Of a stretch of DNA of 64,000 bases, positions 43,924-52,950 are shown one piece after another. The translations under genes were made by a program, and so were the position numbers. The notes under the pieces were generated by a model. That model was given only the letters and a program-made list of their open reading frames with translations. It had not been told where the DNA came from and made no database searches. The stretch is taken from assembly GCF_003610495.1 (NCBI RefSeq), contig NZ_RAPK01000007.1, positions 310,001 through 374,000 of the forward strand, read 5' to 3'. The DNA is from Sinobaca qinghaiensis (lineage in GTDB: Bacteria; Bacillota; Bacilli; Bacillales; Marinococcaceae). Positions within the stretch are counted from its first letter, which is position 1. Every line of letters starts with the position of its first letter.

Positions 43924-44811
43924 TCATAAAGCCGGTATTGCCATGGTAATTAATACGATAGAAAAACATCCGATCGAGCAGGCGAGTGCTCCGGCTGCCC
44001 ATTTTTTATCCGACTGCATCTTCAGTCCGGCTGCCAGCCAGATCAGCCAGACAGCCCCTCCAACCATTACAGATACAAGATACACGGTTCCATATTGTCC
44101 AAGCATAAGAGCTCCCAATATAAAAACGGATGCGTATAAAATGCTTTGAAGTTTGGCGGTTTTGTTTCCAGTTATTACTGCCAGTACAGGTATACCTGCT
44201 TTTATGTATTCTTCCTTTTTCAAAACGGAAAGAGCCAGCGAGTATGTGCAGTACCAGATGAAAAAAAGAAATGCCAAAATCCAGGCCGCTGCATGCAGCG
44301 AGTCATCTGCTGCAGACCAGGCAATTAAAGGAAACACAGCGAAAACACCTGCCTGCATAAAACTTCCAAAGCTTGAACGATACTTGAGCCAGTAAGCAAA
44401 TCCTATAATATATCCGAAAGCCGCGGCTGTTCCAAGCAGTCCGGTTGTCATGCTGATGGAAAAAAGCAGCATAACACCTACAGCTGTTATCAGAAGCCCT
44501 GTGCCAAGCGTCTGTTTATCCTTTTTTTCCGTAACGTTCCCGCGCTTTTTACCAAGAAGGGTTTCCACCATAAAGCACCCCTGTAGAAGCAGTCCTGTTC
44601 CGGCAAAAGTAAGAATAAACAGATGCAGATTCTGCTGCCATTGAAAGCTGGAGAAAGGTTCTGCAGCCAGCATTACTGTAAACGTTATCAAAAATACAGA
44701 AAATAAAAGCGCTGTTCTCCTGAATAAAAAGAATGGACGCGCAGTAAATTGGTTTTTCCCGGAGGCCGCTGGATGATGAAGCGAATCAGCAGATGATTCT
44801 GTCCTATTCAT
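43924..44811 (-). CDS. UbiA-like membrane protein at the ctaB position, lacking heme O synthase catalytic motifs
   Basis: 295 aa, eight to nine membrane helices. Position (first gene before ctaC, divergent from ctaA) and stretches such as KKEEYIKAGIPVLAVITG, LPLIAWSA-like FPLIAWSAAD and LKMQSDKKWAAG align with heme O synthase CtaB. However, the Asp-rich prenyl-diphosphate motif N-x3-D-x3-D of CtaB is replaced by GCFMVETLLGKKRG, and the W-x2-PH-F motif by WYCTYSLAL. It is therefore unlikely to make heme O. It may be an assembly or regulatory relic. ATG at 44811 has AGGAGGTG upstream; the reading frame is intact, so it is kept under selection or recently decayed. Confidence 0.75.
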   Translation of the reverse strand: MNRTESSADSLHHPAASGKNQFTARPFFLFRRTALLFSVFLITFTVMLAAEPFSSFQWQQNLHLFILTFAGTGLLLQGCFMVETLLGKKRGNVTEKKDKQTLGTGLLITAVGVMLLFSISMTTGLLGTAAAFGYIIGFAYWLKYRSSFGSFMQAGVFAVFPLIAWSAADDSLHAAAWILAFLFFIWYCTYSLALSVLKKEEYIKAGIPVLAVITGNKTAKLQSILYASVFILGALMLGQYGTVYLVSVMVGGAVWLIWLAAGLKMQSDKKWAAGALACSIGCFSIVLITMAIPAL

Positions 44812-45105
44812 GATTACACCTCCTATTAAATTAATCCCCCTGTGTGTACGCTTCACTGTTTATATTGTAGCATTAAAATACACTGGTTAGAAACAACAAT
44901 TACAAGGTCACACCGCAACCTTACTATAATATTATAGCTTAAATGTTCTCCGCTTTCATCTGTTTCCTTATTTTCACAATTTATTCATGTTTACGAAACG
45001 CCTCTAAATGTTCATTACTATTAAATTGACTTTTATATGCAGAATCCCTACGATTACAATAGGTTCGTTACTTATACAGCACAGATTGGACTGAGGTGAA
45101 TAGCA
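44812..45105. promoter_or_regulatory. Divergent ctaA / cta operon control region
   Basis: 294 bp. For ctaA: TTGACT (45026-45031), 17 bases, TACGAT (45049-45054). For the minus-strand operon: an extended -10, TGCTACAAT, with TACAAT at 44869-44864 and only a weak -35. Between them lies a perfect 14-bp palindrome CTATAATATTATAG (44924-44937). In Bacillus subtilis this junction is controlled by ResD and CcpA; no confident sites for these are seen. Confidence 0.6.
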
Positions 45106-46029
45106 GTGAACAATATTGGCTTAAAGGTTTTTGGTGTTTTTACTTCTATTGGAATGTTAATTGTACTTATTCAAGGTTCCCTTGTAACAAAGACAGGTTC
45201 CGGAGAAGGATGCGGAGCAACGTGGCCCCTCTGCTTTGGAGAAGTCATACCTGATTCGCCTGCTTTGGAAACTATTATAGAATACAGCCACCGATTATGG
45301 TCAGGGCTTATGGGCCTGTTTGTTATCATTCTGGCGGTGTGGGCCTGGAAAAAGCTCCCGCACTTAAGAGAAACAAAATTTATGGCCCTGATGGCTGTTC
45401 TTTTTATTGTGTTTCAGGGAATGATGGGAGCCGGTGCTGTTATATGGGGTAATTCCAGCCTTGTACTTGCTCTTCATTTTGGCATTTCCACTATATCTTT
45501 TGCTACCGTCGTTCTTCTGACGATTTTAGCATTTGAAAATAAAAAAAATGCCCCTGCTCCTACAGTAAGCAAAGGATATAGAAACTATCTTCTGTTTGTT
45601 ATCATCTACTGCTATGCTGTTATTTATACCGGTGCCTATGTAAAGCATACGGATGCCACTTATGCGTGTGAAGGCTTTCCGCTCTGCAACAACCAGATTA
45701 TACCGGATATCAGCGGTGCATTAGGTTTTCAGATAGGCATTCATTTTGCCCATCGTGTATTTGCTACTATCTTATTTATTTTTATCGCCATTCTGATGAT
45801 CTGGACCATTAGGCGCTTCGCTTCATCTGCTTCATTAAAAACAGCAAGTATTCTTGTTTTTGCTTTAACTATTGTCCAGATCGCGGCAGGAATATCTGTC
45901 GTATACGTTACTGCTTACCTGGCTTCCGCCTTAACCCATGCCATTACCGTCACGTTTTTATTTACAACGCTCGGATATATGGTGATGATTGCCACGAGGA
46001 AGCCGGCAGTCGGCCGACATTATAAATAA
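45106..46029 (+). CDS. ctaA: Heme A synthase CtaA
   Basis: Oxidises the C8 methyl of heme O to give heme A for the caa3 oxidase. 307 aa, eight membrane helices in two repeats. Conserved residues are present: Cys36 and Cys43 (GEGCGATWPLCFG), Glu59 and His62 (EYSHR), and in the second half ACEGFPLCNN with its Cys pair and FAHRVFAT. GTG start at 45106 with GAGGTG eight bases upstream. Its substrate heme O requires a working heme O synthase, which the ctaB-like gene next door does not appear to supply. Confidence 0.96.
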   Translation: MNNIGLKVFGVFTSIGMLIVLIQGSLVTKTGSGEGCGATWPLCFGEVIPDSPALETIIEYSHRLWSGLMGLFVIILAVWAWKKLPHLRETKFMALMAVLFIVFQGMMGAGAVIWGNSSLVLALHFGISTISFATVVLLTILAFENKKNAPAPTVSKGYRNYLLFVIIYCYAVIYTGAYVKHTDATYACEGFPLCNNQIIPDISGALGFQIGIHFAHRVFATILFIFIAILMIWTIRRFASSASLKTASILVFALTIVQIAAGISVVYVTAYLASALTHAITVTFLFTTLGYMVMIATRKPAVGRHYK

Positions 46030-46047
46030 CCACTCATTAATAAGATA

Positions 46048-46092
46048 CGCAAAAGCCCCGCCTCTCCTTGAAAGAGAGGCGGGGCTTTTGTT
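46048..46092 (+). terminator. Terminator after ctaA
   Basis: Perfect 16-bp stem AAAAGCCCCGCCTCTC/GAGAGGCGGGGCTTTT, followed by GTT. Very stable. Confidence 0.9.
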
Positions 46093-46190
46093 AATAAGCA
46101 GGATGCCCGAATTCTTTTAGAATAGAGGAAACCGCAGGACGAGTCCTCTCTTATCCAAGATATCATGACTTCAGAAAGCTTTTCTGCTTA

Positions 46191-47363
46191 TTAAAAAAAA
46201 TCGTATATAAATGGCTCCAAATCGCTGACGCCTGCCTGCAGAAGAGTCACCTGCTCCGGTTCCCCCTGAATTCTTCCGGCTTTCCAGGCCTGTTCGGCGG
46301 TGATGTATCCCATAAAGACTGCTGCTGCTGTTTGAATATTCATTTCCAGTCCTTTTTTTTCCGAGTGTCCCGGATAAAAACGGATGTGAATGCTGCCATC
46401 TACATTTTCCAGACTGTAAAATCCTTTATTCCACTCACAGAAATCGTCTTCTATTTTCAGATCAAGTTCTTCCCCTTCTTTTAAGTGCAGTGGATATTTC
46501 TGCAGAAAGGAGGTCATGTCTACAATTCTGGCCATGAAATAACTTTCCCGCTTTTCAGTGATTCTGGAATCCGCAAGCAGAAAACGGCTTGGATCGTTTA
46601 CAGCCGGTCTTATTTCTACTTCCGTTATCATCGAATCATGCTGGGCTAAGAAACTCCAGAGCGCCGTTCTTGTCTCTTCATCAAGCCATATAAATTCTTT
46701 CACTTCCATCTTTTGATTTTTTATTTTATAAATAATGTACCCTCTATCTTCTCCCTGTTCGTTTTTGAACACCACTATTTCCCCTGTTTTACGCTTTAAC
46801 ACCATATCTTCCCACCATTGTTTATCACGGAGAACAGCCCCGGTATAGGAAACTGCCCACTTCTCATAAATGGGCTGCAGGACAGCCGCTGCCTTTTGCG
46901 TCACTCTGTAAATAGTGCCTTGTTCCAAAGGTGCAGGCTGGGGCAGCTGTGAGCTTGAAAGTGTCCATATTTTAGCATCTGCAAACAGCTCCCATCCAAA
47001 TTTCCGATAAAATGAAAAGGAAAACGGATATAGCAGAGAAACTTCACAGCCCCTCTCTTTCACATCTTTCATGGCCGCCCGGAGCAGTTCCCGTACCAAT
47101 CCACTGCGTCGTTTCTCCGGCCAGGTGGCTACTCCGGAAATGCCTCCCATTCTCATTACTTCCCCGGCAATATAAATGTCGGATGGAAAAATTGTAAGCT
47201 TTGAGGCTATTTCTTTATTTTCCACTGCCACCCAGGTATTTTCCGGCTTAATGATTTTTTTGCGATCCTCCCGCTGTTCCGTTGAAAGTTCAAACTGAAA
47301 AGCAAATTCACCTAGTGTTATATTCTGGTCAATCTCTGCCGGCTTCATTTTTCGTATTTCCAC
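46191..47363 (-). CDS. Eis-like GNAT N-acetyltransferase with SCP2-like C-terminal domain
   Basis: 390 aa. GNAT half: MRMGGISGVATWPEKRRSGLVRELL near residues 72-96 carries the acetyl-CoA loop, followed by YPFSFSFYRKFGWE. The C-terminal third (about 300-390) resembles the sterol-carrier-like domain of the Eis group and ends in a free carboxylate FIYDFF, which in Eis proteins takes part in catalysis. Eis proteins acetylate amines, including aminoglycosides in mycobacteria; substrate here unknown. GTG at 47363 lies one base after the photolyase stop and nine bases from AAAGGAGAGG. Confidence 0.83.
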   Translation of the reverse strand: MEIRKMKPAEIDQNITLGEFAFQFELSTEQREDRKKIIKPENTWVAVENKEIASKLTIFPSDIYIAGEVMRMGGISGVATWPEKRRSGLVRELLRAAMKDVKERGCEVSLLYPFSFSFYRKFGWELFADAKIWTLSSSQLPQPAPLEQGTIYRVTQKAAAVLQPIYEKWAVSYTGAVLRDKQWWEDMVLKRKTGEIVVFKNEQGEDRGYIIYKIKNQKMEVKEFIWLDEETRTALWSFLAQHDSMITEVEIRPAVNDPSRFLLADSRITEKRESYFMARIVDMTSFLQKYPLHLKEGEELDLKIEDDFCEWNKGFYSLENVDGSIHIRFYPGHSEKKGLEMNIQTAAAVFMGYITAEQAWKAGRIQGEPEQVTLLQAGVSDLEPFIYDFF

Positions 47364-47364
47364 C

Positions 47365-48789
47365 TTATTCGTCCTCTCCTTTGAACATAGCGATAGCCCG
47401 TTTCCGCTGAACAGCATGATCTACTATCGGCTCTGGATAATCCTTTCCTATAATGCATGATGCTTTTTCCTGCTCCTCTTTACTCATTTTCCAGGGCTCA
47501 TGAATAAATCGGGAAGGCACATCTTTTAAAACGGGCAGGTATTTTTTAATAAATTCTCCTTTTTCATCAAAACGCTGACTTTGCCGTATCGGAGAAAATA
47601 CCCGAAAATAAGGTACTGCATCAGAACCGGTGGAAGCAGCCCACTGCCATCCCCCGGCATTGGAGGATGGATCGTAGTCTATCAGACGCCGTCCGAAATA
47701 CTGCTCTCCCTCCCTCCAATCTTCCAAAAAGTCCTTAACCAGGAAAGAGGCAGTTATCATTCTGCCGCGGTTATGCATCCAGCCTGTTTCATTTAATTGG
47801 GTCATACAGGCGTCAACTACCGGATATCCTGTTTCCGCATTCTTCCACTTATCCAGATTTTCTTTATTATTACTCCAGCTCAGGGACTGGTAGGCTTCTT
47901 TTAATTCCTTATTTTTCAAGTCAGGATGAGATACATGAATCATATTATAAAAATCCCTCCATGCCAGCTCGCTTAAAAATGTCCCGGCTCCTTTATCTTC
48001 TTCTTCCAGTTTTGGAAGCAAAGCCTCATAAATAGTACGTACTGATATTCTTCCTGTTTTTAAATAAGCTGACAGTCTGCTTGTTCCATCCTCTGCCAGA
48101 ATATCCCGTTCGTTTTCGTAATATTTAACCGGATCATCAGCAAACGTATCCAGACGATCGAGGGCATCCTGTTCCTTTACTTTCTCCCAATTTGTTTCAG
48201 CCTGTTTATTGTACTCTTTCAATATATCCCGGTCTTTTTTATCAGATAGAGCTTTGTTTACCTGACGGGATGCCAGAAAAGCAGGATCCGCACGAAATGG
48301 CTTATCTTTTTGCTTTTTAAACCAGCTTCTGTAATATGGCGTAAATACCTCATAGTAGCTGTCATCTTTTTTCAGCACTTCATCGGAGGCGTGAAAATGA
48401 GCATCTTTAAAAGGATAGAAGACAGCTTGTTTTAGGCCCTTCCGTGCTTTTTCATCTCTTTTTACTGCCCTGGGTACTTCATCTTCGTTAAAGAAAACTG
48501 CGCTGATTTCTTTTTCTTTGCCTAAACTTTCGAATACTTTCCCGATTTTTCCCACTTTTATGTAAAGGCGGATATCTTTTTCTTTGCATTCTTTAGAGAA
48601 AGCTTCCAGATTCTGAAAAAAATAATCGTGGTGGGGGCATGGATCTTCAATCCGTTTTTTCTCTATATGGAAAAAAGCCATCCATGTTCTGGAATTGTCT
48701 TCCTGCAGCCACTGTTCGAGCGCATACATCGCGTGATTATCAGTGAGCCGTAAGTCCCTTCTAAACCATAATAGTGCTGTCTCTGCCAT
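47365..48789 (-). CDS. phr: Deoxyribodipyrimidine photolyase
   Basis: Light-driven repair of cyclobutane pyrimidine dimers with FADH-. 474 aa. Photolyase N-domain start ALLWFRRDLRLTDNHAM; FAD-binding part with TSRLSAYLKTGRIS, ELAWRDFYNMI, WMHNRGRMITASFLVKDF, and RRLIDYDPSSNAGGWQWAAS, including the Asn that contacts flavin N5. CPD class I appearance. It forms a two-gene unit with the Eis-like gene, placed between ctaA and pyc, where Bacillus subtilis has neither. Fits a sunlit saline habitat. Confidence 0.94.
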   Translation of the reverse strand: MAETALLWFRRDLRLTDNHAMYALEQWLQEDNSRTWMAFFHIEKKRIEDPCPHHDYFFQNLEAFSKECKEKDIRLYIKVGKIGKVFESLGKEKEISAVFFNEDEVPRAVKRDEKARKGLKQAVFYPFKDAHFHASDEVLKKDDSYYEVFTPYYRSWFKKQKDKPFRADPAFLASRQVNKALSDKKDRDILKEYNKQAETNWEKVKEQDALDRLDTFADDPVKYYENERDILAEDGTSRLSAYLKTGRISVRTIYEALLPKLEEEDKGAGTFLSELAWRDFYNMIHVSHPDLKNKELKEAYQSLSWSNNKENLDKWKNAETGYPVVDACMTQLNETGWMHNRGRMITASFLVKDFLEDWREGEQYFGRRLIDYDPSSNAGGWQWAASTGSDAVPYFRVFSPIRQSQRFDEKGEFIKKYLPVLKDVPSRFIHEPWKMSKEEQEKASCIIGKDYPEPIVDHAVQRKRAIAMFKGEDE

Positions 48790-48845
48790 CTTCCATCATC
48801 CTCTCTGCTTCACTTTTTCTTATACCCCTTTTAAACGTTTTTAAA

Positions 48846-48896
48846 AATAAAAAAACCGCCTGAAGATATTACGTCTTCAGACGGTTCCTTTTTTAT
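48846..48896 (-). terminator. Terminator after pyc
   Basis: Stem AACCGTCTGAAGA/TCTTCAGGCGGTT around a seven-base loop, followed by TTTTTTTATT on the minus strand. Confidence 0.9.
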
Positions 48897-51800
48897 CAGG
48901 AGGAAAATTCGATCAGCAGGTCGCCGGTGGCGATTGCATCGCCATCGGCTACGTGAATGGACTTCACTTCCCCATCGAACGGAGCCTGAACGGTTGTTTC
49001 CATTTTCATGGCTTCGGTGATCATCAAATGATCGCCTTTTTTCACTTTTTCTCCGTCTACCACCAGGGTCTTAATCACAGTCCCAGGCATAGAGGCACCA
49101 ATTTGATTCGCGTTTTTCTTATCTACCTTTGGCCGCTCCGTGACAGAAGCTGCCACGTTCTGGTCTTTAATATTCACTTCCCGCGGCTGGCCGTTAAGTT
49201 CGAAATACACAATTCTTGTACCATTGTCCTGCGGTTTGGAAATCGAAATCAGCTTCACAATCAACGTTTTTCCCTGTTCAATCTCCACTTCAATCTCTTC
49301 ACCCAGGCGGAGTCCATAAAAGAAAGTAGCCGTATCGAGCACCGTAACATCGCCGAACTGCTGGCGGAAACGCTCGAAATCCATATACACTTTCGGATAC
49401 AGCGCATAGGACAATAAGTCATGGCTGGTAATCTGGCGGTCTACTTCTTTATACAGCTCTTCCTGCAGGCTTTTAAAGTCCACATCATGCATATTTTCGC
49501 CGGGACGATTGGTGATCGCCTCGCGCCCTTTGAGAATAACGTCCTGCAGGTCTTTCGGGAAGCCTTGATACGGCTGGCCCAGATATCCCTGGAACAGTTC
49601 TACCACAGAATCAGGAAAGTCGAGACTTCCGCCTTTTTCCAGCACATCTTCTTCCGAAAGGTTATTTTGGACCATATACAAAGCCATGTCGCCAACCACT
49701 TTGGAAGAAGGTGTAACCTTCACGACATCTCCAAACATATCGTTCACCCGGCGGTACATTTTTTTCACGTCATTCCAGCGTGCTCCAAGCCCTACCGCTT
49801 TCGCCTGCTGCTGCAGGTTGCTGTACTGGCCTCCCGGCATTTCGTGCTCATACACCTCTGTATGCGGTGCATTCATGCCGCTTTCAAAGCCCTGGTAATA
49901 TTTCCGGGTATAGTCCCAGTATTCATTCAGCTCTTCGACTGCTTTAATATCGATATCAGGCTGTCTTTCCGTGCCTTTGATCGCATAATACAGGCTGTTC
50001 ATGCTTGGCTGAGATGTTAATCCCGCCATCGAACTGATAGCGACATCGACAATATCGACGCCCGCTTCAATCGCTTTAGCATACGTAAAAATACCATTTC
50101 CGCTCGTATCGTGGGTATGCAGATGAATAGGAATCGAAATCGTCTGCTTGAGCTCGGTCACGAGCTGATAGGCCGCTTCCGGTTTAAGAAGCCCCGCCAT
50201 ATCTTTAATGCCTAAAATATGAGCGCCTGCCTTTTCAAGAGATACAGCCATGTCTTTATAATACTGAAGGTCGTATTTGGTACGTGCAGAATCAAGAATA
50301 TCACCGGTGTAGCAGATCGATGCTTCCGCCACCTTCTGCTGGTTTCTCACTTCATCAATGGCAAGCTGCATACCCTCGAGCCAGTTCAGGGAGTCAAAAA
50401 TACGGAATACATCAATACCGGCATCGGCACTTTTTTCGACAAATTCTTTTATCACGTTATCCGGATAGTTTTTGTATCCAACGGCATTGGAAGCCCGGAG
50501 CAGCATCTGCAGCAGAATATTAGGCATCTTCTCTCTTAGCAGCAGGAGACGCTCCCACGGATCTTCGTGCAGAAAGCGCATGGACACGTCAAACGTTGCT
50601 CCGCCCCACATTTCTGACGAAAACAGCTGTGGCAGCATGTGGGACGTCGGCGCCGCAATTTTCTTTAGATCCTGCGTCCGGACTCTTGTAGCGAGCAGCG
50701 ACTGGTGGGCATCACGGAACGTTGTATCCGTTAACAGCACCTGCTTTTGGCTTTTCACCCAGTCGGCGAGCCCCTCCGGACCGCGTTCATCCAAAATCTG
50801 TTTGGTTCCTTTCAGCGGCTCTGCCGCTTTTTCAATAATAGGTACCGGCGGCTTGTCCAGAACAGGCTTTTTCATTTTTTCCAGTCCCGGGTAGCCGTTC
50901 ACAATCGTTTCGCCAATAAAGGTAAGCATTTTCGTACCCCGGTCTTTTCGTTTCGGGAAAACGAACAGTTCCTGTGTCTGGTCAATAAAGGACGTGTTGT
51001 AATCGCCGCTCAGAAAGCCGCTGTGCTGCACGAGATTTTCCAGAAACGGAATGTTGGTGATAATGCCCCGGATCCGGAATTCGCGAAGGTTCCGAAGCAT
51101 TTTGGCTGCAGCTCCTTCAAACGTTAGCGACCAGGTCGATACTTTCACGAGCAGGGAATCATAGTGCGGGGAAATAACAGCCCCCTGAAAGCCATTTCCG
51201 GCATCAAGCCGTACGCCGAATCCGCCGCTGGAGCGGTAAGCCATAATTTTTCCGGTATCAGGCATAAAATCGTTAGCCGGATCCTCTGTTGTCACACGGG
51301 ACTGGATCGCATAGCCAAACGTTTTTATATCTTTCTGCTCCGGTATGTTTAATTCTTTTCCGTGCAGGGATTTTCCGTCCGCTATATAGAGCTGGGCCTG
51401 CACAATATCAAAACCTGTAATCATTTCTGTAATCGTATGTTCTACCTGCACTCTGGGATTTACTTCGATGAAGAAAAATTCGCCGTGGGGATCAACCAGA
51501 AATTCAACCGTTCCCGCATTCACATAATCAATATTTTTACTCAGCTTGACGGCAGCTTCACAGATTTCCTCCCGAAGTTCATCACTCAATGATACGCTTG
51601 GAGCAATCTCCACTACTTTCTGGTGCCTTCTTTGCACCGAGCAGTCTCTTTCATATAAGTGCACGACGTTGCCGTGCGAGTCTCCAAGAATCTGGACTTC
51701 TATGTGTTTCGGACTTTCCACAAACTTCTCTACGTAGACCTCATCGTTACCAAATGCTGACTTGGCTTCTGATTTGGCCCTGTCGTAAGATTCAGATAAA

Positions 51801-52345
51801 GAATCTGCGTCGCGGACAATTCTCATACCGCGTCCGCCGCCGCCAAGAGATGCTTTAATAATAAACGGATAGCCATTGGCTTCGGCAAATGAGCGGACCT
51901 CCTCCAGGCTCTCCACCGGGCCGTCACTTCCCGGAATAACAGGAAGGCCTGCCTCCAGCGCCGTGGTTCGGGCCTTAACTTTGTCGCCGAACATGTTTAA
52001 ATGTTTGGTTTCCGGTCCAATAAAAATGATGCCTTCTTCTTCACACCGTCTGGCAAAACCAATGTTTTCAGACAAAAATCCATAGCCTGGGTGAATGGCA
52101 TCAATATTATTTTCTTTTGCAGTCGCAATAATGTCTTCAATATCAAGATAAGCGTCAATGGGCTTTTTTCCTTCACCCACCAGGTAAGCTTCATCTGCTT
52201 TATAACGATGAAAAGCCCCTGTATCTTCCTTAGAGTAAATAGCTACGGTGCGGATATGCAGCTCGGTACACGCTCTAAAAATCCGGATCGCGATTTCTCC
52301 ACGGTTTGCAACTAATACTTTTTTAATATTTTTCAGTTGGCTCAT
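48896..52345 (-). CDS. pyc: Pyruvate carboxylase
   Basis: Biotin enzyme that makes oxaloacetate from pyruvate and bicarbonate. 1149 aa: biotin carboxylase domain (KKVLVANRGEIAIRIFRA at the start; GGGGRGMR ATP loop near 165; EVNPRVQVEHTITE near 296), carboxyltransferase TIM barrel from about 530 (TDTTFRDAHQSLLATRVRT; metal site HLHTHDTSG near 740), allosteric linker, and biotinyl domain with EAMKMETTV near 1113. ATG at 52345 has GGGAGG six bases upstream. In Bacillus subtilis c-di-AMP and DarB regulate this enzyme, and a cbpB gene lies at 35.4 kb. The usual upstream neighbour ftsW is missing. Confidence 0.97.
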   Translation of the reverse strand: MSQLKNIKKVLVANRGEIAIRIFRACTELHIRTVAIYSKEDTGAFHRYKADEAYLVGEGKKPIDAYLDIEDIIATAKENNIDAIHPGYGFLSENIGFARRCEEEGIIFIGPETKHLNMFGDKVKARTTALEAGLPVIPGSDGPVESLEEVRSFAEANGYPFIIKASLGGGGRGMRIVRDADSLSESYDRAKSEAKSAFGNDEVYVEKFVESPKHIEVQILGDSHGNVVHLYERDCSVQRRHQKVVEIAPSVSLSDELREEICEAAVKLSKNIDYVNAGTVEFLVDPHGEFFFIEVNPRVQVEHTITEMITGFDIVQAQLYIADGKSLHGKELNIPEQKDIKTFGYAIQSRVTTEDPANDFMPDTGKIMAYRSSGGFGVRLDAGNGFQGAVISPHYDSLLVKVSTWSLTFEGAAAKMLRNLREFRIRGIITNIPFLENLVQHSGFLSGDYNTSFIDQTQELFVFPKRKDRGTKMLTFIGETIVNGYPGLEKMKKPVLDKPPVPIIEKAAEPLKGTKQILDERGPEGLADWVKSQKQVLLTDTTFRDAHQSLLATRVRTQDLKKIAAPTSHMLPQLFSSEMWGGATFDVSMRFLHEDPWERLLLLREKMPNILLQMLLRASNAVGYKNYPDNVIKEFVEKSADAGIDVFRIFDSLNWLEGMQLAIDEVRNQQKVAEASICYTGDILDSARTKYDLQYYKDMAVSLEKAGAHILGIKDMAGLLKPEAAYQLVTELKQTISIPIHLHTHDTSGNGIFTYAKAIEAGVDIVDVAISSMAGLTSQPSMNSLYYAIKGTERQPDIDIKAVEELNEYWDYTRKYYQGFESGMNAPHTEVYEHEMPGGQYSNLQQQAKAVGLGARWNDVKKMYRRVNDMFGDVVKVTPSSKVVGDMALYMVQNNLSEEDVLEKGGSLDFPDSVVELFQGYLGQPYQGFPKDLQDVILKGREAITNRPGENMHDVDFKSLQEELYKEVDRQITSHDLLSYALYPKVYMDFERFRQQFGDVTVLDTATFFYGLRLGEEIEVEIEQGKTLIVKLISISKPQDNGTRIVYFELNGQPREVNIKDQNVAASVTERPKVDKKNANQIGASMPGTVIKTLVVDGEKVKKGDHLMITEAMKMETTVQAPFDGEVKSIHVADGDAIATGDLLIEFSS

Positions 52346-52467
52346 CTCGTTCCTCCCGGTTTCCATTATCTCTTTTACGTTTATTTACTGACAATTCCAA
52401 ATATATTTTATCATACCATGCCATTCATTTTTGTCAAAAGTCGAAATTTTTTTCGGGTGTTTCATAC

Positions 52468-52504
52468 ATAAAAAAACAAGCTGCGGCCTGCAGCTTGTTT
52501 TTAA
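52468..52504 (-). terminator. Terminator after ylaN
   Basis: Perfect 9-bp stem ACAAGCTGC/GCAGCTTGT around five bases, with TTTTTTATG after it on the minus strand. It separates ylaN from pyc, at the spot where ftsW usually lies. Confidence 0.88.
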
Positions 52505-52782
52505 CTATTTACTGTTGCTTCATGGAAAGCGGAAAGCTTCCGCTCTAGTTCGGAAAGAATATGTTTACCCGTCGCATCTTCAATAAGATTCAAACGGATA
52601 GCAAAGTCTATCTCACGGGAAAGACCAAACATCTGCGTATCCAATACCTCTTCATAAAGAGGACATTGAGGCATGGTTAAGTTTTCCATCTGGACTTCAA
52701 TCAGTTTTCTGATTTTTTCGGCATCGGCAACAAGAAGGGCATATGCTTTTTCTTTATGTTCGGTTTCTGCCTTTACGCTCAA
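52501..52782 (-). CDS. ylaN: YlaN family protein (UPF0358)
   Basis: 93 aa, three-helix protein. The stretch [50 protein letters not shown] is the conserved core. YlaN was long an essential gene of unknown role; in Bacillus subtilis it binds alpha-ketoglutarate and interacts with Fur, tying it to iron homeostasis. The start is TTG at 52782, five bases after AGGAGGGG; no ATG is in range. Confidence 0.93.
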   Translation of the reverse strand: MSVKAETEHKEKAYALLVADAEKIRKLIEVQMENLTMPQCPLYEEVLDTQMFGLSREIDFAIRLNLIEDATGKHILSELERKLSAFHEATVNS

Positions 52783-52950
52783 GGTGACCCCTCCTAATAT
52801 TTAGCTAATTAAATCTATCTTATCTATTTACCGGGAAAAATGCAAGAAAGTATTGAAAAGTTCACCATTTTTAAACATCCTGCTTATTTTCCAAGACTTC
52901 CTTTCCTATGATATTATAGTACTATTGCATATACAAGGAGGAATCACATT

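Noticed and set aside
43924-44811. Calling this gene ctaB (heme O synthase)
   Set aside because: Position fits, but neither catalytic motif is present, so the enzymatic name would mislead.
49421-50020. 199-codon plus-strand frame opposite pyc
   Set aside because: Composition is unlike a real protein (His/Phe/Leu-rich without domain) and the sense frame is a complete pyruvate carboxylase.
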